Positions 1 through 6,876 are shown, numbered from the stretch's first letter. The stretch: 9,091 nt of DNA from DATDXV01 sp035289205 (GCA_035289205.1 DATDXV010000006.1:1-9091), one strand, 5' to 3'. A program made the numbers and translations. The notes: generated from the letters alone by a model not told the origin.

Positions 1-1
1 G

Positions 2-187
2 CTTACAAGAGAAGACTGGGATGGAAACAGAGGAAGGATAGGCGCTGAGATGATTAAGAATAACGTTCCTCATCTCAATGATTCTCTCTTCTACATCTGC
101 GCATCCATAGAGATGGTGAAGTCAATGGAGGAGCTCCTGCATGGAATGGGCGTAGCAAAGGAAATGATAAAGAAAGAGATCTGGTAA
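2..187 (+). CDS. C-terminal fragment of a ferredoxin/flavodoxin-NAD(P) reductase-like oxidoreductase (5' end outside window)
   Basis: An open frame enters from the left edge and gives 61 residues ending in KKEIW before TAA at 185-187. It reads LTREDWDGNRGRIGAEMI, then LFYICASIEMVKSMEELL, then GMGVAKEMIKKEIW. This matches the end of the NAD(P)-binding domain of the FNR superfamily, where a strand plus a 'YxCGPPxMV' turn is followed by a helix, an 'LGV..E.I' segment and a terminal strand. The usual GPP is replaced by ASI (C-A-S-I-E-M-V), a tolerated position in divergent members. Such enzymes move electrons between NAD(P)H and a flavin or iron-sulfur partner in the cytoplasm. The partner and substrate cannot be told from this fragment. 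The next gene has its own promoter, so it is probably not in the same operon. A 2Fe-2S or FAD domain, if present, would lie upstream of the window. Confidence 0.72.
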   Translation, partial: LTREDWDGNRGRIGAEMIKNNVPHLNDSLFYICASIEMVKSMEELLHGMGVAKEMIKKEIW

Positions 188-190
188 TCC

Positions 191-199
191 ATTTTTAAA
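191..199 (+). promoter_or_regulatory. Archaeal TATA box for the 221-1100 gene pair
   Basis: TTTTTAAAG lies just after the preceding stop codon. Its TTTAAA core (193-198) ends 23 bases before the ATG at 221. TATA boxes in archaea sit about 26 bp upstream of the transcription start, so transcription would begin at or next to the A of the ATG, giving a leaderless mRNA. The same spacing recurs upstream of the minus-strand gene starting at 7740. No Shine-Dalgarno sequence precedes the ATG, which fits. Confidence 0.6.
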
Positions 200-220
200 G
201 ATTAACTTCCATCTAATTCT

Positions 221-616
221 ATGGGAAAATTTAGGAATATATCGAAGTGTTTAGAATCAGAAGGGGAACAGTTCTTTATTTCAATGGATACTGGCCATGC
301 GAGAATCACATATGAAAAGAAGATTGTTTATACCGATTTGGGAGAGGGAAAAACTAGTAAAAGGACTTCTGAAACAGTTGATGTAGAAGCAGAATGGAAA
401 GATAGCAGCGAAATAGGTGGCATAAGAAAAGAAAGCCGCCATGCTGAAAGAAACACAACAGACAGAAGCAGTTATGCCTATGGTCCGCCTCAGGATTATA
501 AATCAAGTGGAGAGATTACAGAGAAAGATTTTTATGAAGCAGTAGAGGGTGGAGATGAGATTCCTCACCACATAAAAGAATTATTGATAAGGATACCTCA
601 GTTGAAGGAGGGATAG
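221..616 (+). CDS. Hypothetical protein, 131 aa, first gene of a two-gene operon
   Basis: I do not recognise a family. The protein is hydrophilic and charged, with no signal peptide or membrane segment, so it is probably cytoplasmic. Residues 15-65 alternate in a way that suggests beta strands (EQFFISMD, HARITYEKKIVYTD, ETVDVEAEW). Residues 65-95 are polar and low in hydrophobics (IRKESRHAERNTTDRSSYAY), probably a flexible linker. The last 35 residues look helical (EKDFYEAVEG, HHIKELLIRIPQL). The ATG at 221 is favoured because a TATA box sits at leaderless spacing and no Shine-Dalgarno site is present. The following gene starts two bases after this stop codon, and its ribosome site lies inside the end of this gene, so the two are translationally linked. 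Local base composition is richer in A+T than the smc operon. That the product is real is likely; its function is unknown. Confidence 0.7.
   Translation: MGKFRNISKCLESEGEQFFISMDTGHARITYEKKIVYTDLGEGKTSKRTSETVDVEAEWKDSSEIGGIRKESRHAERNTTDRSSYAYGPPQDYKSSGEITEKDFYEAVEGGDEIPHHIKELLIRIPQLKEG
605..611 (+). promoter_or_regulatory. Shine-Dalgarno site for the 160-aa gene
   Basis: AAGGAGG is a full match to the anti-Shine-Dalgarno end of archaeal 16S rRNA. It lies inside the last codons of the 131-aa gene, six bases before ATG 618. It fixes that start and shows that the second gene is translated from a shared mRNA, unlike the leaderless first gene. Confidence 0.75.
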
Positions 617-617
617 C

Positions 618-1100
618 ATGAGATCTGTTTACGGAGAGGTTCCTCAGGAGCAATTTCTTGCAGATCACAAGGCTGCGGAGAAGAGGCTACAAGAAATAAA
701 GACCGCTCTATTCGCAAGGGGATATGGTAGAAACGATGGCACTCGTTTAATGGATAAAATAAAATTTGATGAATACGGAACACCTGAGGCATGGATAAAC
801 TGTCAAGGACATATAGTTTATGCCCCTGTAAGAAGGGACAGGAAAACAACTGCCCAAGAAGCGTTTGAAAGGGCAAAAAAATTTGGAGATACGGGATACT
901 GGTCACTGGAAGAGTTAGAACAGTTCGCAAAGTGCAAAGGCCCTATAATAGAGAGTGCCATGAATGAACAGGGCTTCATGAGAGGCAAGAAAAGGGAATG
1001 GGTCAGGGCAAGAAACGAAGAAGAGCTCTACAAAGCAAAAGACGAAGCCCATGAACGAAGATTTGCAGAAAGAACCCTTGACGGCAGAAGATTCGTCTAA
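618..1100 (+). CDS. Hypothetical protein, 160 aa, second gene of the operon
   Basis: I do not recognise a family. The protein is strongly charged, has no membrane segment, and should be cytoplasmic. Residues 8-35 form a predicted helix (VPQEQFLADHKAAEKRLQEI). A middle part near residues 48-75 looks like strands (KIKFDEYGTPEAWIN, HIVYAPVRRD). It is followed by a helical half (TTAQEAFERAKKFG; WSLEELEQFAKC; EEELYKAKDEAHERRFAERT). The two cysteines (in INCQG and AKCKG) are too far apart for an ordinary zinc knuckle. The lysine- and arginine-rich C-terminal half could suit nucleic-acid or ribosome contact, but this is speculation. The start is set by the AAGGAGG site upstream. It is paired with the 131-aa gene and precedes the condensin operon promoter. 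Confidence 0.7.
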   Translation: MRSVYGEVPQEQFLADHKAAEKRLQEIKTALFARGYGRNDGTRLMDKIKFDEYGTPEAWINCQGHIVYAPVRRDRKTTAQEAFERAKKFGDTGYWSLEELEQFAKCKGPIIESAMNEQGFMRGKKREWVRARNEEELYKAKDEAHERRFAERTLDGRRFV

Positions 1101-1127
1101 ATTTCTGGAAAACACCACACTTCAGAC

Positions 1128-1146
1128 TTTATAGCAAGCTTTAAAT
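1128..1146 (+). promoter_or_regulatory. Promoter region of the abrB-smc-scpA-scpB operon (two overlapping TATA candidates)
   Basis: Two TATA-like elements lie in the 46-72 base gap after the 160-aa gene: TTTATA at 1128-1133 and TTTAAATA... with core TTTAAA at 1140-1145. With the spacing seen at the other two promoters of this window (23-24 bases from the last A of the core to the start), the first predicts leaderless translation from ATG 1156. The second predicts a transcription start near 1168-1169 and a five-base leader before ATG 1174. This is the only promoter-like stretch before smc, so it should serve all four genes. Confidence 0.5.
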
Positions 1147-1155
1147 ATGAAAAGT

Positions 1156-1374
1156 ATGATATTCATGACTAGTATGAAATCAAAAAGGCGGTCAGACGAC
1201 CCTTTCTATGGCAGTGCCAAGGTGGGTAGCAGAGGCCAGATAGTCTTGCCGATAGAGATCAGGGACAAGCAGAACATCAGGGAGGGGGACGTCCTATTCG
1301 TCTGCGAGGACGGGAAGCACATCAAGATCATGAAGAGCGAGGTCATGAAGAAGGTCCTGGAGGAGATTGAATGA
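1156..1374 (+). CDS. AbrB/MazE/SpoVT-family DNA-binding protein, first gene of the condensin operon
   Basis: The core AKVGSRGQIVLPIEIRDK followed by NIREGDVLFVCEDGKHIKIM is a clear swapped-hairpin AbrB/SpoVT domain: a strand with GxRGQIVLP, a short helix, then 'GD.L.v...g..i.i'. These domains dimerise by strand exchange and bind DNA. They act as transition-state regulators or as antitoxins of the MazE type. No toxin gene is adjacent here; the gene overlaps smc by four bases (ATGA, 1371-1374). Co-transcription with smc-scpA-scpB suggests an operon regulator or an accessory chromatin-binding factor, which is inference. In-frame ATGs exist at 1147, 1156, 1165 and 1174. The one at 1147 abuts the TATA candidates and is unlikely. 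I chose 1156 by leaderless spacing; 1174 is the main alternative. The AbrB domain is unaffected by the choice. Confidence 0.88.
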   Translation: MIFMTSMKSKRRSDDPFYGSAKVGSRGQIVLPIEIRDKQNIREGDVLFVCEDGKHIKIMKSEVMKKVLEEIE

Positions 1375-4300
1375 CTAGGATAGACAAAGTGGAGATGATG
1401 GGATTCAAGTCCTTCGCGAAGAAGACGCAGGTACTCTTCCCTACGAACTTCTCCATAATAGCTGGACCGAATGGTAGCGGAAAATCAGCGAGATATTCCA
1501 CAGAAGTTATACTTTCCAATGGTGAAATCCGGCAAGTTGGCGAAATTATTGAGAGCGCATTAGAGAAATCAAGATCGAAAGGTCATATGGACGACGGCGT
1601 ATTGACATTTGAGAATCCAGAGGATATAGAGATATTGTCTTTAAACCCCAGAACAATGAAGGTTGAGAAAAGACCCATTGGGGCATTCATAAAGAGGGAG
1701 GGCGAACCGTTCCTTTATAGAATAAGCACGAAAACTGGAAGGTCCGTGGAAACAACAGCCTGCCATCCTATACTGTGCTTTAAAGATATGAAAATAGCTT
1801 CAAAAAGGGCGGATGAATTGGAAACGGGAAACATGATAGCGACGCCGAAGAAGCTTCCTGATTTTAATAATGAGATAAGACTAGATACAGATATAAATTC
1901 CAAAAGGGCGGCTCCTGTATCTTTGCCACCAATTCTAACACCTGAACTGGCGCGATTGCTGGGGTATATTTTGGGTGATGGACATATTAGAGAAGGAAAA
2001 TTTGATGTTACAAACAGTCAGAATGGAATAATTGAAGACATATCATATCTCACAAAATATCTGTTCAATAAAAGCCCCTCATACTTCAAATCGGGAAAAA
2101 GCACGAGGGTTATAGCCAATTCCGTTGTTATATCTGGATTTATCAGGAAATTCCTCAAGAACGACAAACCGAAATCGCATAACAAGGCTGTTCCTGAAGA
2201 ATTCCTTTTCGCGCACAAGGATATAATCTGCAACTTTTTGGGCGCTCTTTTTGATTGCGACGGCACGGTAGACAATGAAGACGCGTCTTTGGAATTTTCC
2301 ACAAAGAGCAAGAAATTGGCCAAACAAGTCCAGTTCATGCTTTTGAGACTAGGCATTGTACCGAAGCTAAATTCGAAGCTAAAAAGAGCTACAAACTCCA
2401 AGAAAAAGAAAAGATCCAGATACTATTCAATAACAGCGGATGGCATCAACAATCTAAGGAAATTCAGGGACAGCATAAGGCTTCTACACCCGCTGAAATC
2501 AGCCAGATTGGATAGACACTGCGATTCCTCAAAGAAAGGGCAGCGAACATATGAAGAAGTGCTGCCAAAAGAAGCGATTGAAATATTCAAGAGAATAGTC
2601 AAGTATCTTGCCATTAGGGTAAAAAATGAGAAAAAAACATACCCATTTCTTGCCGCCTACATGGAGGAAAGGTGCAAACCGACAACAAACGGCATAAAGA
2701 AAGTTCTTCCCCTGTTCGAAACAAGGCTTGCAGAGCTCGAAGGGTTAAGAGAGGGAATCTCGGCAGAGAAGACCAATCTTGTAGAAGCCCTGAAAACCGT
2801 AAGAATCTATCAAAAAGAGGCGTCTGCTTCAATAGGCATGAAATCAAACAAGATAAGCTATCTTTGGCGCAGGCAAGATTACATGCCGCCAGAGGAGGAG
2901 CTGAAGAGGCTTCACAAGCTTATAGGAGTCGCAGTATTCCTAAGATGTGCAAGAACGAGATATCTGATAAACATCCTTAAGACGCTTTGCGATTCTGACA
3001 TATTATGGGATGAGGTCACAAACATAGAAAAGGTTGAGGGGGATGAATGGGTTTACGATCTCTATGTTCCAGAGACCAACAACTTTATAGGCGACCTGAT
3101 TTTCGTGCACAACAGCAACACGCTTGACGCAGTCTGCTTCGTCCTAGGAAGAACTTCAGCGAAGAGCATCAGGGCAGACAAGATGTCGCAGATAATATTC
3201 AACGGGGGCAAGAAAACACCTGCAATGGACACAGCAAAGGTAGCGATTACATTCGACAATTCGGAAAAGAAAATACCTCTGGAGGAAGACAAAGTAACAA
3301 TCTCGAGAAAGGTCAACAGGAACGGGGTGTCAATCTACAAGATCAACGGAAGGACAGTGAACAGGGAATCCGTCCTGGAGGTATTGAGAGCGGTGAACAT
3401 CTTCCCTGATGGCCACAACATAATACTGCAGGGGGATATCACAGAGGTCATAGAGATGAGCCCCCTAGAGAGAAGGGAGATAATAGATCAGATCTCCGGG
3501 ATCAGGGAATTTGATGACAAACGAGAGAAGGCTGTAAGGGAGCTTCTGGTTGTGGAAGAGAGGCTGAAGGAGTCGTTGATAATACTGGGCGAGAGAGAAA
3601 TGAACCTGAAGATCTTGGAGCGTGAGAGCAGGGCGGCAGAGGAATACAACCAGCTTTCAGCCGAATTGCAGAAACTGGAGAGCTCTCTGGTCAAGAAGAA
3701 GCTTACAGAAGCAACCTCTTCCCTCGATAAGATGAACGAGAAGATAGGGGAATTGAGCATAGAGAATCTTGACAGGGAACTGAAAGCGGCTGATGAAGAA
3801 CTGGAAAGCCTGGAGAAAGAGAGGAAGAAGATATCGAAAACCCTGGTAGAAAGCTCCAAAGGTCTTGAGGCGGTAAAGAAAGTTGAGAAGCTTAAGGCTG
3901 AGGTAGAAAGGAGAAGGGACAAGATACAATATGCAAAGTCCGCGGCAGCCAGAGCGGATGAGATGATCAAGAGGATAGAGGAGTTCAGGAGATCAAGCCA
4001 GTCATCCAACAGAGCTCTTTCAGAGATCAAGAGCCTGGACAGGACAGGGGTGCATGGGGTCCTGTCTGACCTGTGCGATGTTCCAGAACAGCATAGAGTA
4101 GCGATAGAGGTGGCAGCTGGGAACCATCTCAATGACATAGTTGTTTCTAATGTCGACACAGCGACCGAGTGCATAAATCATCTGAAGAAGAATAAGATAG
4201 GCCGCGCCACCTTCCTTCCTCTTGACAAGATCAGGCCCAGAGAAGGGAACTTCGGCAAGCTCCTAAAGGAGAAAGGAGTGGTTGGCCCTGCCATAGAACT

Positions 4301-5474
4301 GATTGAATTTGACAAGAAATTCTACAACGCCTTCTCATTCGCCATAGGAGACACCTTAGTAGTTGATGACCTGGGCACAGCAAAGAGACTGGGAATAGGG
4401 AACGCCAGGTATGTCACGCTGGACGGGCAGCTTGTTGAGAAGTCCGGAGCAATGATAGGAGGCTTCTATGTTGTTGATAAAAGAGTTTTTGCGGAATCGG
4501 AACAGATAAAGAAGCTTGAGGAAGAGAAAGCAAAGCTGAAGAAGGAGATGGAAACCGTAGAATCCGAGCTTCCTTCCCTGGAAAAAGAATTAGAGATGCT
4601 CCTCAAAACAGAACCAAGGGGCGCAGAGAAGAGTCTTGATGTAGAGAAGGATTTCCTGGAGATAGAGGGGAACATGGACAGGCTGAGGAATCGGAGAAGA
4701 GAGCTTTATGACAGGAGGCTTGTCTCTGAGGAGCAGACAACCAAATGGAAGGAAAGGAGGGCAAGGCTGGAAGCTGAATTGGATCAGCTCAAGGCAGAAT
4801 CTGGGAAGTACAGCGTAAAGGAGTTCTATGATCTCTCAACAGCTACTCTGGAGAACAAGGCCAGGGAAATGGCTAAGAAAAGGGATTATCTCCTGCCAAT
4901 AAACATGAAAGCCCTGGACGAGTTCAGGGAACTCAAGAGATCATATGACGAGCTGAAGGGCAAGGTGGATATTTTAACAAATGAAAGGCAGAAGGTCCTC
5001 TTCATAGTGGGCGAGGTGGAGGGGAAGAGAAAGGAGGTCTTCTACAAAACCCTGATGGCGGTCTCAGAGGAGTTCAAAAGAGTTTACGTTGATCTTATGG
5101 GCAGTGAAGGGGAGATAAAGCTGGAAGAGCCGGAAGACATAGAGAGCGGCTTGCTGATAGAGGTAAGAAAGGCTGGAAGGACAATAAACATTGATTCATT
5201 GTCGGGAGGGGAGAAAACATTGACAGCGCTGGGTTTCCTGTTCGCCCTGCAGAACTTCAAGCCTTCGCCCTTCTATGTTCTGGATGAGGTGGATGCAGCC
5301 CTAGACAAGGTCAATACAAAGAAGATGATCAATCTAATACAGAAATATTCAAAGAAATCGCAGTTCGTAGTGATAAGCCATAATGATGCGACAATAACAG
5401 CAGCTGACTGTGTTTATGGCGTGAGCATGTCAGAAGGAGAGAGCAGGGTTGTTAGCATAAAGATGCCTTCGTGA
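1371..5474 (+). CDS. smc: Chromosome segregation SMC protein (condensin ATPase), interrupted by an intein
   Basis: SMC is the ABC-type ATPase of prokaryotic condensin; it dimerises through a hinge and entraps or extrudes DNA with ScpA and ScpB. The 1367-codon frame contains the N-terminal head (MGFKSFAKKT; GPNGSGK at 32-38) and an intein at codons 39-581. The head then continues with SNTLDAVCFVLG from 582, and the Q-loop is in NIILQGDITEV. Coiled coil runs at about 717-892, the hinge at about 893-1034 (ending in the MIGGF motif), and the second coiled coil at about 1035-1223. The C-terminal head has the ABC signature LSGGE (1277-1281), Walker B FYVLDEVDAALD (1301-1312) and the H-loop in VVISHND (His1337). 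After splicing the protein is about 824 aa, against roughly 1150-1200 usual, because both arms are short while head and hinge look complete. The start overlaps the upstream stop as ATGA, and MTRIDKVEMMGFKSF is a standard SMC N-terminus. scpA follows four bases later. Confidence 0.96.
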   Translation: MTRIDKVEMMGFKSFAKKTQVLFPTNFSIIAGPNGSGKSARYSTEVILSNGEIRQVGEIIESALEKSRSKGHMDDGVLTFENPEDIEILSLNPRTMKVEKRPIGAFIKREGEPFLYRISTKTGRSVETTACHPILCFKDMKIASKRADELETGNMIATPKKLPDFNNEIRLDTDINSKRAAPVSLPPILTPELARLLGYILGDGHIREGKFDVTNSQNGIIEDISYLTKYLFNKSPSYFKSGKSTRVIANSVVISGFIRKFLKNDKPKSHNKAVPEEFLFAHKDIICNFLGALFDCDGTVDNEDASLEFSTKSKKLAKQVQFMLLRLGIVPKLNSKLKRATNSKKKKRSRYYSITADGINNLRKFRDSIRLLHPLKSARLDRHCDSSKKGQRTYEEVLPKEAIEIFKRIVKYLAIRVKNEKKTYPFLAAYMEERCKPTTNGIKKVLPLFETRLAELEGLREGISAEKTNLVEALKTVRIYQKEASASIGMKSNKISYLWRRQDYMPPEEELKRLHKLIGVAVFLRCARTRYLINILKTLCDSDILWDEVTNIEKVEGDEWVYDLYVPETNNFIGDLIFVHNSNTLDAVCFVLGRTSAKSIRADKMSQIIFNGGKKTPAMDTAKVAITFDNSEKKIPLEEDKVTISRKVNRNGVSIYKINGRTVNRESVLEVLRAVNIFPDGHNIILQGDITEVIEMSPLERREIIDQISGIREFDDKREKAVRELLVVEERLKESLIILGEREMNLKILERESRAAEEYNQLSAELQKLESSLVKKKLTEATSSLDKMNEKIGELSIENLDRELKAADEELESLEKERKKISKTLVESSKGLEAVKKVEKLKAEVERRRDKIQYAKSAAARADEMIKRIEEFRRSSQSSNRALSEIKSLDRTGVHGVLSDLCDVPEQHRVAIEVAAGNHLNDIVVSNVDTATECINHLKKNKIGRATFLPLDKIRPREGNFGKLLKEKGVVGPAIELIEFDKKFYNAFSFAIGDTLVVDDLGTAKRLGIGNARYVTLDGQLVEKSGAMIGGFYVVDKRVFAESEQIKKLEEEKAKLKKEMETVESELPSLEKELEMLLKTEPRGAEKSLDVEKDFLEIEGNMDRLRNRRRELYDRRLVSEEQTTKWKERRARLEAELDQLKAESGKYSVKEFYDLSTATLENKAREMAKKRDYLLPINMKALDEFRELKRSYDELKGKVDILTNERQKVLFIVGEVEGKRKEVFYKTLMAVSEEFKRVYVDLMGSEGEIKLEEPEDIESGLLIEVRKAGRTINIDSLSGGEKTLTALGFLFALQNFKPSPFYVLDEVDAALDKVNTKKMINLIQKYSKKSQFVVISHNDATITAADCVYGVSMSEGESRVVSIKMPS
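1485..3113 (+). mobile_element. Intein with LAGLIDADG homing endonuclease, inserted in the Walker A motif of SMC
   Basis: This 543-residue in-frame insertion spans Ser39 to Asn581 of the SMC precursor. Removing it joins GPNGSGK to SNTLDAV and restores a perfect P-loop. Block A is SARYSTEVILSNGE, with Ser as residue 1. Block B has Thr129-x-x-His132 (TACHPIL). The two LAGLIDADG motifs are LLGYILGDG (196-204, acid Asp203) and FLGALFDCDG (289-298, acid Asp297). Block F is VYDLYVPETNNF and block G is LIFVHN, with His580-Asn581 and Ser582 as the +1 nucleophile. This is a class 1 intein with all splicing residues present and both endonuclease acids intact, so splicing and homing may both be active. 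Residues about 475-520 resemble an XRE helix-turn-helix (EASASIGMKSNKISYLWRR, then PPEEELKRLHKLIGV). Sampled stretches are near 32% G+C, against about 43-60% in SMC extein, which supports lateral origin. Confidence 0.96.
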
Positions 5475-5478
5475 TCCT

Positions 5479-6168
5479 ATGTTGTCAGACAAGCAGATAG
5501 TTGATTTGATGATCTCTGAGCCTAGCTGGGAGGATGTGATAATAAAGATCGTGGCAGAGGAGGGGATAGACCCCTGGAACATAGACATTGTGAAGTTCGC
5601 CGGTATCTTCATGGACTACCTTCAGAAGGCAGAAGGGCTTGACCTGAGGGTTCCTGCAAGGTTCATTCTTGTTGCGGCTGTGCTTGTAAGGATGAAATCC
5701 GATGTGTTGGCTCCGAAGAGGGAAAGGAATATCTTCATCCCCGAGACCGATAGCAAGCATAACGAAGCGCTGATGGCTCTAGCTTCGCTTCCCCCGCTGG
5801 AACCCCCCCTGAAGAGAGTCCCGCTGAGAAACGTCACCCTTGACGAATTGTTGGTCGCACTGAAGAAGGCGTTCGAGGTCAAGGAGAGGAGGGAGATGAA
5901 AAAGGAGAGGGTAAGGTCAGACCTGCGCAGAGCGGTTCCTCCGCCGGAGATGGACATAACCGAAAGGGTCAACTCACTGATGAAGGATATTGAAGAGGCG
6001 CTGACAGAGATAACGCAGGAGATAGAGTTCTCCAGGCTTGTCAAACACTGGAGCAGGAAGGAGATAGTGAAAACAATCATTCCCCTCCTGCAGCTCCAGC
6101 AGGACGGAAAGATCAACCTTGACCAGAAGGAGGAGTTCAAGGAGATACTAGTGAGGTTGAGGAAATGA
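5479..6168 (+). CDS. scpA: Segregation and condensation protein A (kleisin subunit ScpA)
   Basis: ScpA bridges the two heads of an SMC dimer: its N-terminal helices bind the neck of one SMC and its C-terminal winged helix caps the other head. The 229-aa protein shows the typical N-terminal part (EPSWEDVIIKIVAEEGIDPWNIDI at residues 14-37, split here by the DPWNIDI motif; VPARFILVAAVLVRMKSDVL at 58-77). A variable charged linker follows (about 80-165, including PPLEPPLKRV and KERREMKKERVR). The C-terminal winged helix spans about 183-229 (EFSRLVKHWSRKEIV, then LLQLQQDGKINLDQKEEF, then ILVRL). Length is normal for archaeal ScpA. It starts four bases after the smc stop, with only a weak Shine-Dalgarno-like GTGAT close upstream, and ends in an ATGA overlap with scpB. 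The three condensin subunits would therefore be made together. Confidence 0.93.
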   Translation: MLSDKQIVDLMISEPSWEDVIIKIVAEEGIDPWNIDIVKFAGIFMDYLQKAEGLDLRVPARFILVAAVLVRMKSDVLAPKRERNIFIPETDSKHNEALMALASLPPLEPPLKRVPLRNVTLDELLVALKKAFEVKERREMKKERVRSDLRRAVPPPEMDITERVNSLMKDIEEALTEITQEIEFSRLVKHWSRKEIVKTIIPLLQLQQDGKINLDQKEEFKEILVRLRK

Positions 6169-6683
6169 GGGAGAAAGCTCTGGTAGAAGCCGTGCTGTTC
6201 ATGAGCAATGAGCCTCTGCCAGCCGAGAAGCTGGCGAAGATAACCAAAATCAGGCTGGATAAGGTCAGGAAAATAGTTGAGGAGCTGCAGCATGATTACG
6301 AAAAGGAGGACCATGGGGTAAGGATCGTTGAGAGTTCTGCAGGGTATATTTTCAGAATAAAGCCTGAATATTCGCAGAACGTTAGCGGTCTAACTCCATA
6401 CAAGGACCTGAGCAGGGGATTGCTGAGAGTTCTTGCCTTGGTTGCTTACAGGCAATCAATAACGCAATCAGATATAGTTAAGATAATCGGCAACAGGGCA
6501 TACGATTATGTGAAGAAGCTTGAGGAAAAAGGATTGATTAGAACAGTGAAGCAAGGCAGAACGAAGTCACTTGTTCCTACAAAGGAGTTCTCAGATTACT
6601 TTGGACTGTCTAGTCCCGAGGAGATAAAGAAATTGGTAGAAGGGAAAGAGCACAATGAAGAGAAGAAGGAAGAACCAGAATAA
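6165..6683 (+). CDS. scpB: Segregation and condensation protein B (ScpB)
   Basis: ScpB is the KITE-type winged-helix subunit that dimerises and binds the central linker of ScpA. The 172-aa product has the two expected winged helices. The first is at about residues 1-65 (ALVEAVLFMSNEPLPAEKLA, IRLDKVRKIVEELQ, then GVRIVESSAGYIFRIKPEY). The second is at about 84-148 (RGLLRVLALVAYRQSITQSD, IVKIIGNRAYDYVKKLEEKG, LIRTVKQGRTKSLVPTKEF, then DYFGL). The 'LALVAYRQSIT...I..I.G' and 'T.eFsdyFGL' segments are family hallmarks. The acidic tail (about 150-172) is unstructured. It overlaps scpA by four bases and is the last gene of the operon. A convergent minus-strand gene ends seven bases beyond its stop, so transcription end signals must be compact; I see no clear T-run terminator. 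Confidence 0.93.
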   Translation: MREKALVEAVLFMSNEPLPAEKLAKITKIRLDKVRKIVEELQHDYEKEDHGVRIVESSAGYIFRIKPEYSQNVSGLTPYKDLSRGLLRVLALVAYRQSITQSDIVKIIGNRAYDYVKKLEEKGLIRTVKQGRTKSLVPTKEFSDYFGLSSPEEIKKLVEGKEHNEEKKEEPE

Positions 6684-6690
6684 GTTGTTC

Positions 6691-6867
6691 CTATGCAGTA
6701 TCTTCCAAACCTTTCAAGAATTCCTTCACATCTAGTGTAATGCCTTTGTTTATCGGTATTTGCGACACAAATCTCGGCAAGTCATAACCTTTCTCTTTTA
6801 TATGAGCAATCCATCTTTTAATATCTCCTCTTGCTTCTTCCAATCTCTTTCTGTCACCCCATGACAT
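6691..6867 (-). CDS. Small hypothetical protein, 58 aa, downstream partner of the 287-aa gene
   Basis: The minus strand encodes 58 residues beginning MSWGDRKRLEEARGDIKRW, continuing IAHIKEKGYDLPRFVSQIPI and ending NKGITLDVKEFLKGLEDTA. I do not recognise it. It is charged and probably helical at both ends (residues 5-26 and 46-56), with no membrane segment. It begins ten bases after the stop of the 287-aa gene (AAGGAAACGGC lies between, a weak Shine-Dalgarno-like AAGGA), so the two are probably one transcript. Its codon use is like that of the 287-aa gene. It is too short to be certain from sequence alone, but the tight spacing and clean frame favour a real gene. A role as a small partner or inhibitor of the 287-aa protein is possible but unsupported by any motif. 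Confidence 0.6.
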   Translation of the reverse strand: MSWGDRKRLEEARGDIKRWIAHIKEKGYDLPRFVSQIPINKGITLDVKEFLKGLEDTA

Positions 6868-6876
6868 GCCGTTTCC

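Noticed and set aside
1147..1155. ATG 1147 as start of the AbrB-like gene
   Set aside because: It overlaps the end of the TTTAAATA element, and either TATA candidate would place the transcript start downstream of it.
2672..2980. Second plus-strand frame of 102 codons inside the intein
   Set aside because: It is Arg/Lys/Ser-rich with no family likeness and lies wholly inside the intein frame, which shows conserved motifs on both sides.
1488..3113. Intein starting at Ala40 instead of Ser39
   Set aside because: That border would leave GKSSNTLD after splicing, with one Ser too many for the P-loop, whereas Ser39 as residue 1 gives exact GKSNTLD and a normal nucleophile.
3488..4174. Long minus-strand open frame opposite the SMC coiled coil (228 codons), and a similar one at 5622-6314 opposite scpA
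   Set aside because: Both are Ser/Leu/Phe-rich products, the expected mirror of Glu/Lys-rich coiled-coil codons, and overlap clear genes without promoter or ribosome site.
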